A DNA stretch of 64,000 bases. Origin: Daedaleopsis sinensis (lineage: Eukaryota; Basidiomycota; Agaricomycetes; Polyporales; Polyporaceae). Below the pieces are notes generated by a model, which had not been told where the DNA came from, ran no database searches, and worked only from the letters and a program-made list of their open reading frames with translations. Location: NCBI GenBank assembly GCA_033807695.1, contig CM066300.1, forward strand, positions 1,922,001 to 1,986,000, given 5' to 3'. Positions 43,824-55,674 of the stretch are shown piece after piece. A program made the translations under genes and the position numbers. Numbering within the stretch: the first letter of the stretch is position 1; every line of letters starts with the position of its first letter.

Positions 43824-45208
43824 ATGCCTCCCGCTGTCGATACCATGCGCGACTTCACGGGCAGCCTCGTCGGCAACCGATACCAGCTCGTCGAAAAGGT
43901 CGGCTCCGGCGGGTACGGGGCCGTCTACTGGGCTATCGACGACGCAAGTCCCGAGGCGCTCTGCCGCGCCATCAAAATCATCCCCAAGGCCGGGAAGAGG
44001 CCCTGCGACCTCGGACGCATTCGCAACGAGATCGCACTCCACCGCAAGGTGTCCGGCCACCCGAATGTCGTCACCCTGCACGACGCGTTCGAGGACGCAG
44101 GCCACTTCTTCCTTGTCCTCGAGCTGTGCGACGGGGGCGACCTCTACGGCCAGATTTGCAAGAACAAGCTCTTCGCCACGGACGAGGAGCTCCGGAAGGC
44201 GTTCCTGTCCATCATCGACGCCGTGCGAGCGTGCCATCAGGCCGGTATCTTCCACCGGGACCTAAAGCCCGACAACATTCTCCTTCACGGAGATACGCAG
44301 GATGTCTACCTTGCGGACTTCGGTCTCGCGACTACTAAAGACATGACCATCCAGCATGGCTGTGGTACGGATATGTACATGAGCCCTGGTAAGTTTCATC
44401 CAAGCTCCTCACAATCATACTTGGTACTGAACATCCATCCCTTGCAGAACTGTACGGCCTCATGACGAACTTCAAACCCTTCTCCCCTCGCTTCAGCGAC
44501 ATCTGGGCCCTCGGCGTCGTCCTCATCAACATGCTCTCCGGACGCAGCTTGTGGGAGAAGGCGACCCCCAGGGACGCATGCTTCGCTCGGTTCCTCCGCG
44601 AGGCACACTTCCTCCAGGACCGCCTGCCCATCTCCAACGGCGCGAACCGCATAATCATGCGCATCTTCGCCCTGGAACCCCGGGACCGGATCGAGCTCGA
44701 CGAGCTCTACCGCGAGATCGCCGAGCTCGACACGTTCTACCTATCCAAAGACGAGCTGGCGAACGCGACCGAGCTGGCGCAGCAGGCCGCTGTGTCGATC
44801 AATCTGCACGGGATAAACATCATCCACGAGCTCTCGAGCGAGACCCACGAAGGAGAGTTCGACGAGTTGTTCGACAGCAAGGGTGGATGCCTCGACGACT
44901 GGTTCAGCGACGAAATCAGTGACGACGCTAGCGGCACCTCCGGTCGACCGTGGTTCGAAGCGCATGGAGAGCGCTCTGCGCTTTCAGTGCCTAGTCTACA
45001 GACAGTGGCGGATAGTGGGTGCAGCAGCTTCGACTCCGGCATCCCCACCCCCTGCGATTCAGAGACCGCTTCGGTCTCGAGTAACGACTTCGAGAAGCCC
45101 CCATCCTCATCCATCGGGAAGCTTCGTCTTGCAGGCTTGAGGCGCATGTGGAGGAAAAGAGACATAGGCGAGGCTATCTTGAATAGCGTTCGTCTTTTGA
45201 AGATGTAG
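43824..45208 (+). CDS. Serine/threonine protein kinase, RAN1/KSP1-like
   Basis: Exons 43824-44388 and 44448-45208 give 441 residues. The kinase domain fills about 20-315: Gly loop GSGGYGAV (27-34), catalytic Lys51 in AIKIIPK, HRDLKPDN with catalytic Asp146, DFG at 165-167, and the APE-equivalent SPE in GTDMYMSPELYG. The HFFLVLELCDGGDLYGQI stretch and short activation loop fit the fungal Ran1/Pat1-Ksp1-Vhs1 group, linked to nutrient and meiosis signalling. A disordered Asp/Ser-rich tail of about 120 residues follows, with a basic C-terminus (LRRMWRKRDIGE). ATG 43824 is used; a second ATG at 43845 is close. Substrates cannot be told from sequence. Confidence 0.9.
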
Positions 45209-45718
45209 CGAGAATCGGAGAGATCATAGACGTTGCAGGCATCGTCTTTGTACCAAAAATACCATGATCGAGTTGAACTATAGATCAGTCGATTTAAAGC
45301 CGTTAGAACCTCATGCGTGTGCCCGTGTGCGAATGGTCCTAGTTAGCCACAAAGCGTCGGGTTGTTGCCCGACTCCCGATGGGATGTTTTTGAAGTTCAT
45401 TTCGGAACAAGCACAGGGCCACAGCCACCGAATCGAGGATAGCCGCTGGGACGCGCTTGCCACCAGGCGCTTGTGAGCCTTGTGACGGCTTTCTTCCTGA
45501 ACATCGTCCCAGATCCCGTCCTCCGCATCCCGCCCTCGCCTCGACGTCCGCGCTGCGCCTCCTCCTCGTCACCTCTGCGTGCAGCATCCAGCTTATCAGC
45601 CCCGCGGTCTGCCTGCCACGACGTTGCTCGCCGAATCTGAACGTGTACGCCGACCACAGCGCAGAGGACCCCCACCGCGCCCGTCTCCCCGCCTCCCGTC
45701 TGTTTCCATCGTGCCTCC
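45209..45718. other. Intergenic, kinase to ULP1
   Basis: 510 bp with the kinase 3' flank and the C-rich leader of the next gene. No further gene seen. Confidence 0.55.
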
Positions 45719-48159
45719 ATGCTCGGACACAAGAGACGAGCGGAAGACACCCTTCTCCCTTTGCGCGCTCCAAAACAACGCAGGACCACCGCACACCATC
45801 CATTAGGCGGAAACAGCACTCCTTCCCAGTACGAGGGATTGCTCGCGCGTTGGGGCAGAGTATCCATGGACCTCGTGAACGTTGCGCGCGACACCTTTGT
45901 CACTATAGTTCGCTGTGAGTACGCCCCATACCTCCACACGACGCGTAATCCTCATTATTCGGCTCCTCGCCAGTCGTCGGAGGCGCTAAGAACGATGCGC
46001 TGCCCCGGCATACATCGACACCTCCAAGCTTTGCTGCCGGACACGGTGCACCACTCTCTCCTCCTCCATCTCCATCTCCACCGCCCATAGGTCCGCCCCC
46101 AGCCTCGAACCAGGCACGCAAACTGCCGCCGCGACAACCCATACCCACGTTCTCGTCCAAGCCCACTGCGTCCAACCAACATGACCAGCTGTCGAGATCT
46201 GCTCCAGCGCCACATGGAGCCTACCAACGCGCTCGTACCGAAGCTGCTGGCGAGAGCAGCCAAGCCCCCGGCAAGCCAGAGCAAAGACCGTTTCTCCGGG
46301 CGTACGCGAACATGCAAACGAACGCCGTCGCGTCGACGTCGAAGAACACCTTGTCTGGGCCACAGGAGGGAAAGGTGTCTGCGTTGCCACGGGAGGCAAA
46401 TACCACTGGGCTCATGTCCCCGCCATCTTCGCAGGACTCCACGTACTCAATGCAGACGGTCGTCACCCAGGCATACCCGGAGGTCGCCGTCGCGCTGAAG
46501 CAGAACCCGCGTAGGAGGCGGAGGTCGGTGAAGAAGCAGTATATCGAGAGGGAGCATATACATGCCAAACAGGTGTGTAGCGCGCAGTGTGTGGGCGGAC
46601 GCAGTGAGCTCACCCAGAGCCCATACAGCACAAGGCACGGGTCAAGGAAGAGACCAAACGCACTCGAGAGCAGATGGAGAAGGAAATGTGGGAGTTGTAC
46701 CACATTAAGCGGTCCTCAGGTGCGTATGTCATGAAATGGGGAGATGATGGCAAGCCAACATACGTCGTGTTCTCGCAGGTTACGGTTCCGACTTTGAATC
46801 ATTCCAAAGTGAAACATTCCTCATTTCCGTTACTCTTCCAGCATGCTGATCTGTCTACTTCGCCAGGTCTCATGGACTATCAAGCTCGCTTGGAGAAGCT
46901 TGACAAGACTGGACCGCTTTCACGTACGTCATGCTTCTGCCCTGATCGCGCACAGTGCATCTCAGCGGGCCTCCTCAGCGTCCTCCTCGTTGGTCGACTT
47001 GCGTGCCACCGCGCGTCCGGAGGAGAACAGGAGACATTCCTATCCCGATGTGAGCATCGCACAGGTCCAGCACTCTTGCAACTACCTGACGCGTGCTACA
47101 GCATTACGACCTCGACTTTCTGCAACGTGCACTCGAGAAGGCGCGGGCTGCCTTGCAGGGGCCGAAACCCCCGAAGCCTTTCGTCCCAACCCTCGACCAG
47201 CTTCGCATCAGTCGCCAGGCCAAGGACGAAGAGATCGAAGAACGCCTTCGCCCGAAACGCAAGCCTTTGCCTCGTTCCCTACCCCCAGAAGAGGACGCCG
47301 AGGTCGACGCGTTCTTCCGCAAGAGAGGTGTCATCGCGAAATGTTGCAGGGAGCAGGTCTCGGACGTGGACATCGTTCGTCTCAAGCCCAGCCAGTGGCT
47401 GAACGATGAAGTCATCAACTTCTACGGCCGGATGATCCTCTCTCGTGCAGAGGACTCGAAGGAGAATCCCACACCGAACGGAAAGACGAACGGACAGAAG
47501 AAGCCACTTAATGCGCACTACTTCAGCACGTTCTTCTGGTCGAAGCTGAAGGGGCAGGGGTATGAGAAGGCAAGGCTGGGGAAGTGGACCAAGGATGTGC
47601 GTCGGCATGTTCTCCTGCTCTGGCTAATCACTTATTCGCACTCCCAACAGTTCGACCTCTTCTCCAAGGACGTCATCCTCATTCCTGTCAACCATAACAA
47701 TGCCCACTGGACTGCCGCGGCAATTAATTTCCGGAAGAAGCGTATCGAATCATACGACAGCATGAACATGGACAGGGCTCAGGTCTTCAAGGTATGTGCA
47801 ACTCTACAATGGTGTTTTTTACGTCTCGTATCTCACGTGTGATGAAGCTTTTGCGTCAATACATCGACGCCGAGCATCGCAACAAGAAAAAGAAGCCATT
47901 TGACTTCACCGGTTGGGTGGACTACACACTGCCCGTAGGTCGTCTCTTATTCTGCATGCCTTTCGTCATGTTCAACTGTCGTTCCCAGAGCACCCCACAA
48001 CAAGAGAATGGTTTCGATTGTGGGGTGTTCACCTGTCAGTTCCTCGAGGCACTGTCGCGCGGTGAGGAGGACTTCCCGTTCACCCAGGCGAACATGCCCT
48101 ATCTCCGCCGGAAGATGGTATGGGAAATCGCGCACGTCAAGCTAAAGGACAACTCCTAG
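45719..48159 (+). CDS. ULP1: SUMO-specific protease, ULP1/SENP family
   Basis: Cysteine protease that matures SUMO and removes it from targets, at the nuclear periphery in yeast. Exons 45719-45914, 45974-46572, 46629-46719, 46779-46808, 46867-46923, 46979-47049, 47102-47596, 47651-47791, 47848-47934 and 47989-48159 give 645 residues. The N-terminal 330 residues are disordered and Pro/Ser-rich, followed by a Lys/Arg/Glu-rich helical segment. The C48 domain spans about the last 225 residues. It contains LKPSQWLNDEVINFYGRMI, then catalytic His in NNAHWTAAAIN, Asp in IESYDSM, and Gln plus Cys in QQENGFDCGVFTCQFLEAL. All catalytic residues are present. Exon 6 needed a choice among acceptors; 46979 is the one that closes the frame with a hydrophilic sequence. 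Confidence 0.93.
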
Positions 48160-48360
48160 TGTTTCCTTTCCAAACCTCCTCTACGCTCTCCACCGTTCTT
48201 GTTTGTACTGCGTCTCGCCATGGCGCATTGTGTTTTGTACCTTATTGCTGCTCACCTATAGTATCCTCCGGCCATAATGGTCTCCCGGTCTTCACGCTTA
48301 ATTCTTCCTCTCCGCGGCGCGAAATGTATGTGAGAAAGTGAAATGTGTGAATAGCGTATG

Positions 48361-48988
48361 TCATCTCCGAAACCACCATACAATGATGAAGAACCAGAAG
48401 ACGATGATGAGGAATACGATGTACCATAGCCAGCGGCACCCTTGCCGAGTCGCCATGTTGTTCATGCGACGGAATGTGCCAGCAAGGATACCTCCGGTCT
48501 CGGCAAACGCATCGTTCTACGCAGAGAGGATAAGTGAGAACAGAGTGAGAGCGAAGGCGGGTGGCGGAAACACGAACCATTTGACTGAGCTGGACAGTGG
48601 AGTCGCGAACCTCGTTCCCAATGCCAATGGTGATCTTGCGTCCATGCCCGACATCGCATGAGAGAGACATTTCGAACGAGAGCGACGACAGACTCACATC
48701 TTTCAGCAGCTTCACCTTCGCCGTCAGTCCCTCCAAGTGCTCGTCATTCTGGCCCTCCAGGTCGTCCGCGTAGCGCTGCCCCATAGCCTGGAACGGGCTC
48801 TCCCTCATGCTGCTACTGCCATTTGCAGCGAGCGGCGAAGAGCGTCCAGAGGAGGGCGGTGTGCTGTACTCATTGGTGCCCAGGAGCTGGGAGCGGTCGC
48901 GCAGCGTTGTCCTGTACCTGTTCGCAAGGACAGGCTGTAAGTGTGAGTATGCGCGAGTGCTGTCGAAATGGGCGTACCGTTGTGACAT
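48361..48988 (-). CDS. BET1: Qc-SNARE BET1 homologue
   Basis: Vesicle SNARE for ER-Golgi transport. Minus-strand exons 48978-48988, 48698-48917, 48578-48634 and 48361-48516 give 147 residues. The SNARE helix reads DEHLEGLTAKVKLLKDITIG, then NEVRDSTVQLSQMNDAFAET, then GGILAGTFRRMNNMA, with the central Gln in DSTVQLSQM. A single tail anchor follows (WLWYIVFLIIVFWFFIIVWW) and the protein ends FRR. The N-terminal part is a Ser/Pro linker. Intron 1 is exactly 60 nt and free of stops, so a 167-residue unspliced form would also be open; the spliced form matches the short BET1 N-terminus better. The gene is convergent with ULP1. Confidence 0.88.
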
Positions 48989-49639
48989 GATGGACGAGTA
49001 GACCTGCTATTCTCAGTGGTTCATGGAGGTGTGTGTGAGGAAACAAGCTTTAGGGTAGTCCGGACTCCTTGCGAGATGAGGATAGCGTCCGAGGACAAGG
49101 TGACACGACCCACGACGTGTCCGACAGCCTGTAGGTCGCGAGCGCCTACGTTTCCTGTCTGGGTGCTACCACCAACCTCAGACTTGGAAATGACTGTCGC
49201 TCACCCTTTCATAGTGCGCTACCTTACGATAACCATCACGACTGCTGCGGCTTTTGAGTTCCTGGAAAACAGCACGAATCGGAAATGCTGCTACGCATGC
49301 AGTGGACGTGACGCAATCCCGCGCTAGAAGGTCTTCCCCACTGACCCCAGTCTTCGGCCTTGGCCCTTCCTCATGACCCGACTTCTCCTAACCGTGACCT
49401 GCAGTCCAACTTTATTTTATGGTCACCTTGAACGTGCATGCGACCATGTCTCACCCGGTCCGCATGTGTGCAAGGCATCGCCATTCATCCAACCTCTGTG
49501 GAAGAAGAGTTGACATGATAGGCGAAGGATAGGGCCATGTGAGTGCGTTCTACAACCTCTCATGCCCGTACATCGCAGCTGACTATAAAACGACCATCTT
49601 GCGCTCTACGATGCGGCTGTCTCTGTCGTCTACAGGAAG
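48989..49639. other. Intergenic, BET1 to glycosidase pair
   Basis: 650 bp between divergent genes, with a TATAAAA at 49584-49590. No gene seen. Confidence 0.55.
49584..49590 (+). promoter_or_regulatory. Probable TATA box, glycosidase copy A
   Basis: TATAAAA 50 bp upstream of the start codon of the first glycosidase. Confidence 0.55.
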
Positions 49640-51856
49640 ATGCGCATCGTACTATCTCTAGTCTACCTCGCCGCGAAAGCGGTCGCAGCGGCAGTCCCAT
49701 ACCAGGAATATGTCCTCGCACCGTCATCTCGCACTGTTCTCCCCGTGGCCGTCTTCCAGCAGCATGGATCACTGACGTCACCGGATGCTCTTTTAGTCGA
49801 CAACCAGTCCTCCGGCGGGGAACTGGTTCTGAAAGAGCTGAACGCTTCGGTCACTTACGACTTCGGCAAGAACCTCGCCGGATTGGTCAACCTCGACATC
49901 TCATCTTCCGAGGGGCATGTCGGGGTCACCTTCTCGGAGAGCTCACTTTGGGTCTCTTCGTTCGCCAGCGATACCACCGCCGATACTGGTTCCGGCTTAG
50001 ATGTCCGTTTGGAGTTCGAGGTCACTCAGCCGGGGACCTACGAGGCTCCTCCGGAGAAGGAGCGTGGCGGTTTCCGGTATTTGACCGTTGTCAACCTGGG
50101 AAGTGGGGAGTTGTCTGTCCGTGGACTCTCAGTTTATTTCAGAGCCATGCCGCACTGGAGAGACGATGGACTGCAGGATTACACTGGTTGGTTCCATTCC
50201 AATGACGAGAAACTCAATCGGTAAGTATCAGATCGCCTTTAATGCCCAAGGTTTAGCTGATTGGTCGAAAGTGTTTGGTATGCAGGTGAATGCTCAATTG
50301 ATCAAAAGTTACATCCGATCTCACCTGTAAGCAGGGGCATACACTAACCAGCTCGTGACAATTGACCCCACGCGAGGCGACTCTCTTGATCTCCTTTACG
50401 GCCACACGATCGTTAACGGCACCCTCGATTGGTGGGTCAACACCACGATCTCAGAGGGCACTTCCGTGGTGACCGACGGCGCGAAGAGAGACAGAATTGT
50501 GTACAGCGGCGACATGTCTGTTGCACTGCCAAGCATCGCAGTCTCGACTTTCGACATGGTGTCCGTGCAGAACGCCCTCAACTCTCTCGTCACCCGGCAG
50601 AACGCTGCTGGAATATTACCCTATGGTGGCTACCCACTGAGCGACCGCAACGTCATCTCCTACACCTACCACCTCCACGGCCTGATAGGCATTGCCGGGC
50701 TCTATCACTGGACCGGAGACAAGTCGTACCTCGACAATAACTGGGCCGCCTGGAAGGCTGGCATGCAGTGGGCGGCGCAGCAGATCGATTCGACAGGCCT
50801 TGCGTACATCAGGTGGCCCGCCGACTGGCTCCGGGCCTACCTGGGAGGGCACAACATCGAAGCCAACTCCATCCTCTTCCACGCTCTCAACCTCGGTGTC
50901 TCACTCGCCCGCATACAAGGTGACGACGACCTGGCCGACGAGTGGGCCGAGCTCGCTAGCGGCATCCAATCCGCCGCCATGTCGCGCCTCTGGCAGCCTT
51001 CCGTCGGCCTCTTCCGAGATAACGAGACGACGACGCTTGCACCGCAAGACGGGAACGTGTGGGCGATCAAGTCCGGGCTCGTCTCCTCCCCCTCCCAGGT
51101 CATCCAGATATCCCAGGCCCTCCAGGAGCGCTGGAGCGCGTACGGCCCCCCTGCTCCCGAGGCGGGCGACGCGGTGTCTCCTTTCATCTCGAGCGTTGAG
51201 CTTGAGACACACCTCCTCGCGAACCGCACGGATGTGGCGCTCGCGCTCATCCGGAGCATGTGGGCGGACTTCATGCTTGACGACCCGAGGATGACGAACA
51301 GCACCTTCATCGAAGGGTACTCCACGACCGGCGCGCTGCACTACGCTCCATACAGCGACGACGCCCGCGTCTCTTTTGCCCATGGATGGGCGACGGGCCC
51401 GACGAGTTCTCTGACGGTGAGCATGCAGTCGTCGTGGTCTCGATGCCCTGGCGTCCTGACGCACCAGGAGCCTTATCGTGTGCCAACCGATGCTGAGGAC
51501 TGACTGGGCTCTCACCACAGACTTATATTGCTGGTATCCAGCTTCTGAGCGATGCTGGTGCGACATGGACCATCGCACCGCAGCTCGGAGACCTCTCAAA
51601 CGTCGACGCCGGTTTCTCAACGACCAGAGGCCTCTTTTCGTCCAAATGGTCAGTTGACGGGAGCGTTATCCGACTCCAGATCAGCACCCCGGTGGACACG
51701 AAGGGCTCCATCGGCTTCCCTCTCCCTTCTGGCCACAGCGAGGCAGCTCTCGCATGGGATGGGACCGGTATGACTGTGCAGGGAGATTCTACCGGCAAAT
51801 ATTGGCTGAACGACGTCGATGGGGGAGAGTATTCTTTTACCATAACAGGGATCTGA
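49640..51856 (+). CDS. Secreted GH78-type glycosidase (alpha-L-rhamnosidase-like), copy A
   Basis: Exons 49640-50220, 50272-50285, 50335-51416 and 51521-51856 give 670 residues. A signal peptide (MRIVLSLVYLAAKAVAAAV) is followed by a beta-rich N-terminal domain (TYDFGKNLAGLVNLDIS, GTYEAPPEKERGGFRYLTV). Next comes an (alpha/alpha)6 six-hairpin domain with TDGAKRDRIVYSGDM, the general acid motif region of GH78, then AGMQWAAQQIDSTG, GHNIEANSILFHALNLG, GYSTTGALHY and HGWATGPTSSLT. A C-terminal beta domain ends with YWLNDVDGGEY. Family members cut terminal rhamnose or related sugars from plant glycans; the substrate here is not determined. N-glycosylation sites are many. Exon 2 is only 14 nt. Copy B follows in the same orientation with identical exon 1 and 2 lengths. 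Confidence 0.85.
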
Positions 51857-52671
51857 GGTATTTTGGACGTTGGAAAGTCTTTACCTACGAGGTATCTCGT
51901 TGGCTTGACGTGAACGTTGACAGTCACATATACTGAACGGTACTGAACGTACTGAACAGTCTGAACTTTCGGGCCGTGTCAGTGACTCTGATGACGTAGA
52001 GGAAGAAGCGCTCTCCGGTCCGCTCTACGTAACCTCCTTCCGCTTTCTACATGTGACTTCAAATTCAAGGCTTCCGAGTCAACCTGCATCAAACCTGCAT
52101 GCACCAAATGTCCCGTTTTCGGGACACGGCCCCCTCGAGCTCTCTTGAAGAATCCGACTATCCCTGTTAATGCTTTTTAGAGTATTAGGTCGAACGTTGC
52201 AAGTCAAACGTCGACATTATCCGCACACACTATCAACTGGGCCACACAATCGACAATAACTTGAACAGCACAATATTTTAGAAGTACGTCGTTGCCGTGT
52301 CTTATTAATCATGAACCACCCTCTTACTGACCCAAACCCAGTGACTGATGCGTAGGACCGAGTCTTGTTCGGAGATCCGCCTCACCGGCCCCGTGTTCAA
52401 GCTTCCAGCTTCTTGCAGGCTCACATGGAACTGCTGCCAGTGACTCCTCGTCCTTGGCTGTTGCGTTTCTGCACTACACGAGTCATGTGCTTGACGCGAA
52501 GTTGAATGGATTCTATGTACCAATAGCCGAGGACCATGTGAGCCTACGGCTAGGTACTGCACTAAGTGCCCCCCATGCCACTGACAGGTTTATATAAGGA
52601 GGAATCAGGGCATTGGTGCAGCAGTCGACGCTGTCGCGCCAACAACCTCGAGTGCGCGGACGGGACGAAAC
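51857..52671. other. Intergenic between the glycosidase copies
   Basis: 815 bp with no duplicated coding remnant that I can see. The last 100 bp is the copy B promoter with a TATATAA. Confidence 0.55.
52591..52597 (+). promoter_or_regulatory. Probable TATA box, glycosidase copy B
   Basis: TATATAA 75 bp upstream of the start codon. Confidence 0.55.
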
Positions 52672-54916
52672 ATGCAACTCGTACTAGGCTTCCTCCTTTG
52701 TCTCGCTGCCACAACCCTCGCAGCAGTCCCGTACCAACAGTACATACTTGCGCCGTCTTCCCGGACTGTCCGTCCTGTGACTATCTTCCGCCAACATGGC
52801 TCACTAACATCAGCCAGCGCCCTCCTCCCAGATCTCGCTAAACCCTCTGGCCATGGCGGCCTCACCCTCAACGAGTTCAACGCATCGGTCACCTACGACT
52901 TTGGCAAGAACATCGCAGGGCTGGTCAACCTCGACATCTCGTCTCGCAAGGGCAGTATCGGCGTCACGTTCTCCGAGAGTTCCCTCTGGGTTTCTTCTTC
53001 AGCCAGCGACGCGACGGCCGACGCTGGTCTGGATGCGCCCTTGGTGTTCGACATCACTCGCCCAGGGACATACAGTGCCCCCCCAGAAAAAGAGCGTGGC
53101 GCGTTTCGCTATCTAACTGTCGTGAGCCTCGGTACAGAGAAGCTGTCTATCCGAGATATCTGGGTACATTTCACGGCGATGCCGCACTGGAAGGACAGTG
53201 CGCTACGCGACTACACAGGCTGGTTCCATTCCAATGACGAAAAGTTAAACCGGTGAGTATCCTGCGAATATCTACCATGCATTGTCCCTGACTAGTTAAT
53301 AGGGTCTGGTACGCAGGTATGCATGACTGAAAAGCTTGATCAGAGTACTTCTGACTTGTGCACAGGAGCATACACCAATCAACTCGTGACGATCGAACCA
53401 TCGCGAGGCGACGCACTCAACTTCCTCGGTGTCATCACTAGCAGCTCGACTGTGAACGGAACTGACGACTGGTGGCTAAACACCACCATCTCCGAGGGCA
53501 CATCCGTCTTGACAGACGGGGCGAAACGGGACAGGCTCGTTTGGAGCGGCGACATGGCCATCGCCGTCCCTGGCATAGGAGTCACGACTTACGACCTCGT
53601 CTCCATCCGCAACGCTCTGGACTCCCTCTACAAGCTGCAGAGTTCGACCGGCCAGCTGCCTTACGCCGGGTACCCGTTCAACAAACTCGGCATTGTGTCC
53701 TTCACCTACCACCTCTACGCCCTCATCGGCGTCGCCAACTTCTACCACTGGAGCGGCGACCAGTCCTACCTCGCCGCCAAGTGGGCGGGGTGGCAGGCCG
53801 GCATGGAGTGGGCCGCGCAGCAGATCGACGCGACCGGGCTCGCGAACGTCACCGCCGCCGCCGACTGGCTCCGCTTCGGGATGGGCGGGCACAACATCGA
53901 AGCGAACTCGATCCTCTTCTACACCCTCACCCTCGGCGCGACCCTCGCGCGCAATCAGAACGACAGCGCGACGGCGGAGCGGTGGGCCGCGCTCGCGCGC
54001 GGCATCCAGGCCGCAGCCCCGCCCCTCCTCTGGCAGCCCACCGTGGGGCTCTTCCGGGACAACGAGACTACGGCGCTCGCGCCGCAGGACGGGAACGCGT
54101 GGGCGGTCAAGTCAGGGCTCGTCACCGCCCCCGCGCAGGTCGCGCAGATATCCGCCGCGCTCGAGGCGCGCTGGGGCGCGTACGGCGCGCCCGCCCCCGA
54201 GGCTGCGGACGCAATCTCCCCCTTCATCTCCGGGTTCGAGCTTGAGACGCACTTCATGGCGAACCGCACGGGCGCGGCGCTCGCGCTCGTGCGGAATATG
54301 TGGGCGGACTTCATGCTCGACGACCCGCGCATGACGAACAGCACGTTCATCGAGGGCTACTCCACCACCGGCGCGCTGCACTACGCGCCGTACACGAACG
54401 ACGCGCGCATCTCGCATGCGCACGGGTGGGCGACCGGGCCGACGAGCTCGTTGACGGTGAGTCTTCGTTGGCAATGACACACTTCAATTAGTGCGCCTCG
54501 CCGAACCGTCCCGACGTTCACGCACATGCAAATCAATAATACTTACTTAATTGCCCCCGCAGACCTTCGTCGCCGGCATCCAGCTCCTAAGCGACGCGGG
54601 CGCGACCTGGGCGATCGTGCCCCAAGTCGGGGACCTCACGCACGTCGACGCGGGGTTCTCCACGACCAGGGGCACCTTCTCCTCCAAGTGGTCCGTCGAC
54701 GCCAAACGGGGGGTCTTCAGGCTGCAGATCAGCACCCCAAAGGGCACGACAGGCACCGTCGGCATCCCCTTCCCTGCGAACCACTCCAGCGCCACGGCGA
54801 CCCTGTCGCAGGGGAGCGCCGCGAAGGTCATGGTAGTGCGGGGCGATGCTGCGGGCAGGTACTGGATTAATGATCTCAAGGGTGGGGATTACGAGTTTGT
54901 TGTCACCCCCCGGTGA
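52672..54916 (+). CDS. Secreted GH78-type glycosidase (alpha-L-rhamnosidase-like), copy B
   Basis: Exons 52672-53252 (581 nt), 53303-53316 (14 nt), 53366-54456 and 54563-54916 give 679 residues. A signal peptide (MQLVLGFLLCLAATTLAAV) is followed by the same three-domain layout as copy A. Shared landmarks are TYDFGKNIAGLVNLDIS, TDGAKRDRLVWSGDM, GHNIEANSILF, GLFRDNETTALAPQDGN, STFIEGYSTTGALHYAPY and HGWATGPTSSLT. Small insertions in the N-terminal and catalytic domains account for the longer exon 3. The 3' half is markedly richer in G/C at third positions than copy A. Both copies keep the catalytic-region acids, so both look functional. Duplication is clear; which copy is ancestral is not. Confidence 0.86.
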
Positions 54917-55674
54917 CCCCCGCCGTGTAGAGATGCCGCCAAACGTTGGAGCGTTGATGTCGCAACGTTAGCGTTGCGCGACGACCGGTGCTCGGATGCA
55001 ATGGTTGAAGAATTAGTAACTTGAAGTTGTACTCCTAGTGCCACTGCCTGACAGTATCTGACGGCTGTCTAGGAATGTCAACGGCATGCATGATATGGTT
55101 AACGCTGGTTAACGCCGCTCAGCTTTGCGTGGACGTGATCGAACATCATAACGTTTGAGCGCGTGAAGGTCTTGCATTGTGCTAGCAATACAATATTTGC
55201 GGGGGCCCGCGGGTGGCGCCGTCGTGGACGGCGAGGGGGCAGGGTAGCGAATCAACAAAGCGACTATCTAGTTGAACGGGTGCGGGGAAAGGCAACGAGT
55301 TACGACTAGCGAAAACGAAGGTGGATATACCGAAGGTGAAGATGTGATGCAAGGTCGGAGGTAGCGAGGGGGTACCGCCCGGTTGATAGACCAGCAACAA
55401 GAGTGCGGGCGAGGGATGATATAGTACTACGTAGGAAGGAGGCGTGCGCGTAGGGGTAGGGGTCCGGGTGACAGGGGCGACAGGGCGTGGTCGGAGAGGG
55501 AGAGGGATACTATTGCAGGATTGTAAGTACGAAGCAAGACGAGGTCCGTGGATAAGTAATAGCAGTCGAGTGGGCGACCGTCGTGTGCGGTCGTGTCAGA
55601 GAAGGAATGATACAAGTCAATCGTACAGGTAAGTCCGTTCCGTGCTTCGTGACAACGTCAAACAACACAATACA
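54917..55674. other. Convergent intergenic region
   Basis: 3' flanks of the glycosidase and UPF0658 genes. No gene recognised. A short GTTAACGCTG/GTTAACGCCG direct repeat occurs near 55100. Confidence 0.5.

Noticed and set aside
48242..48360. Extension of BET1 past the tail anchor in an unspliced frame
   Set aside because: That frame ignores the introns at 48517-48577 and 48635-48697; the spliced frame stops at 48361 right after the anchor, as in other BET1 proteins.
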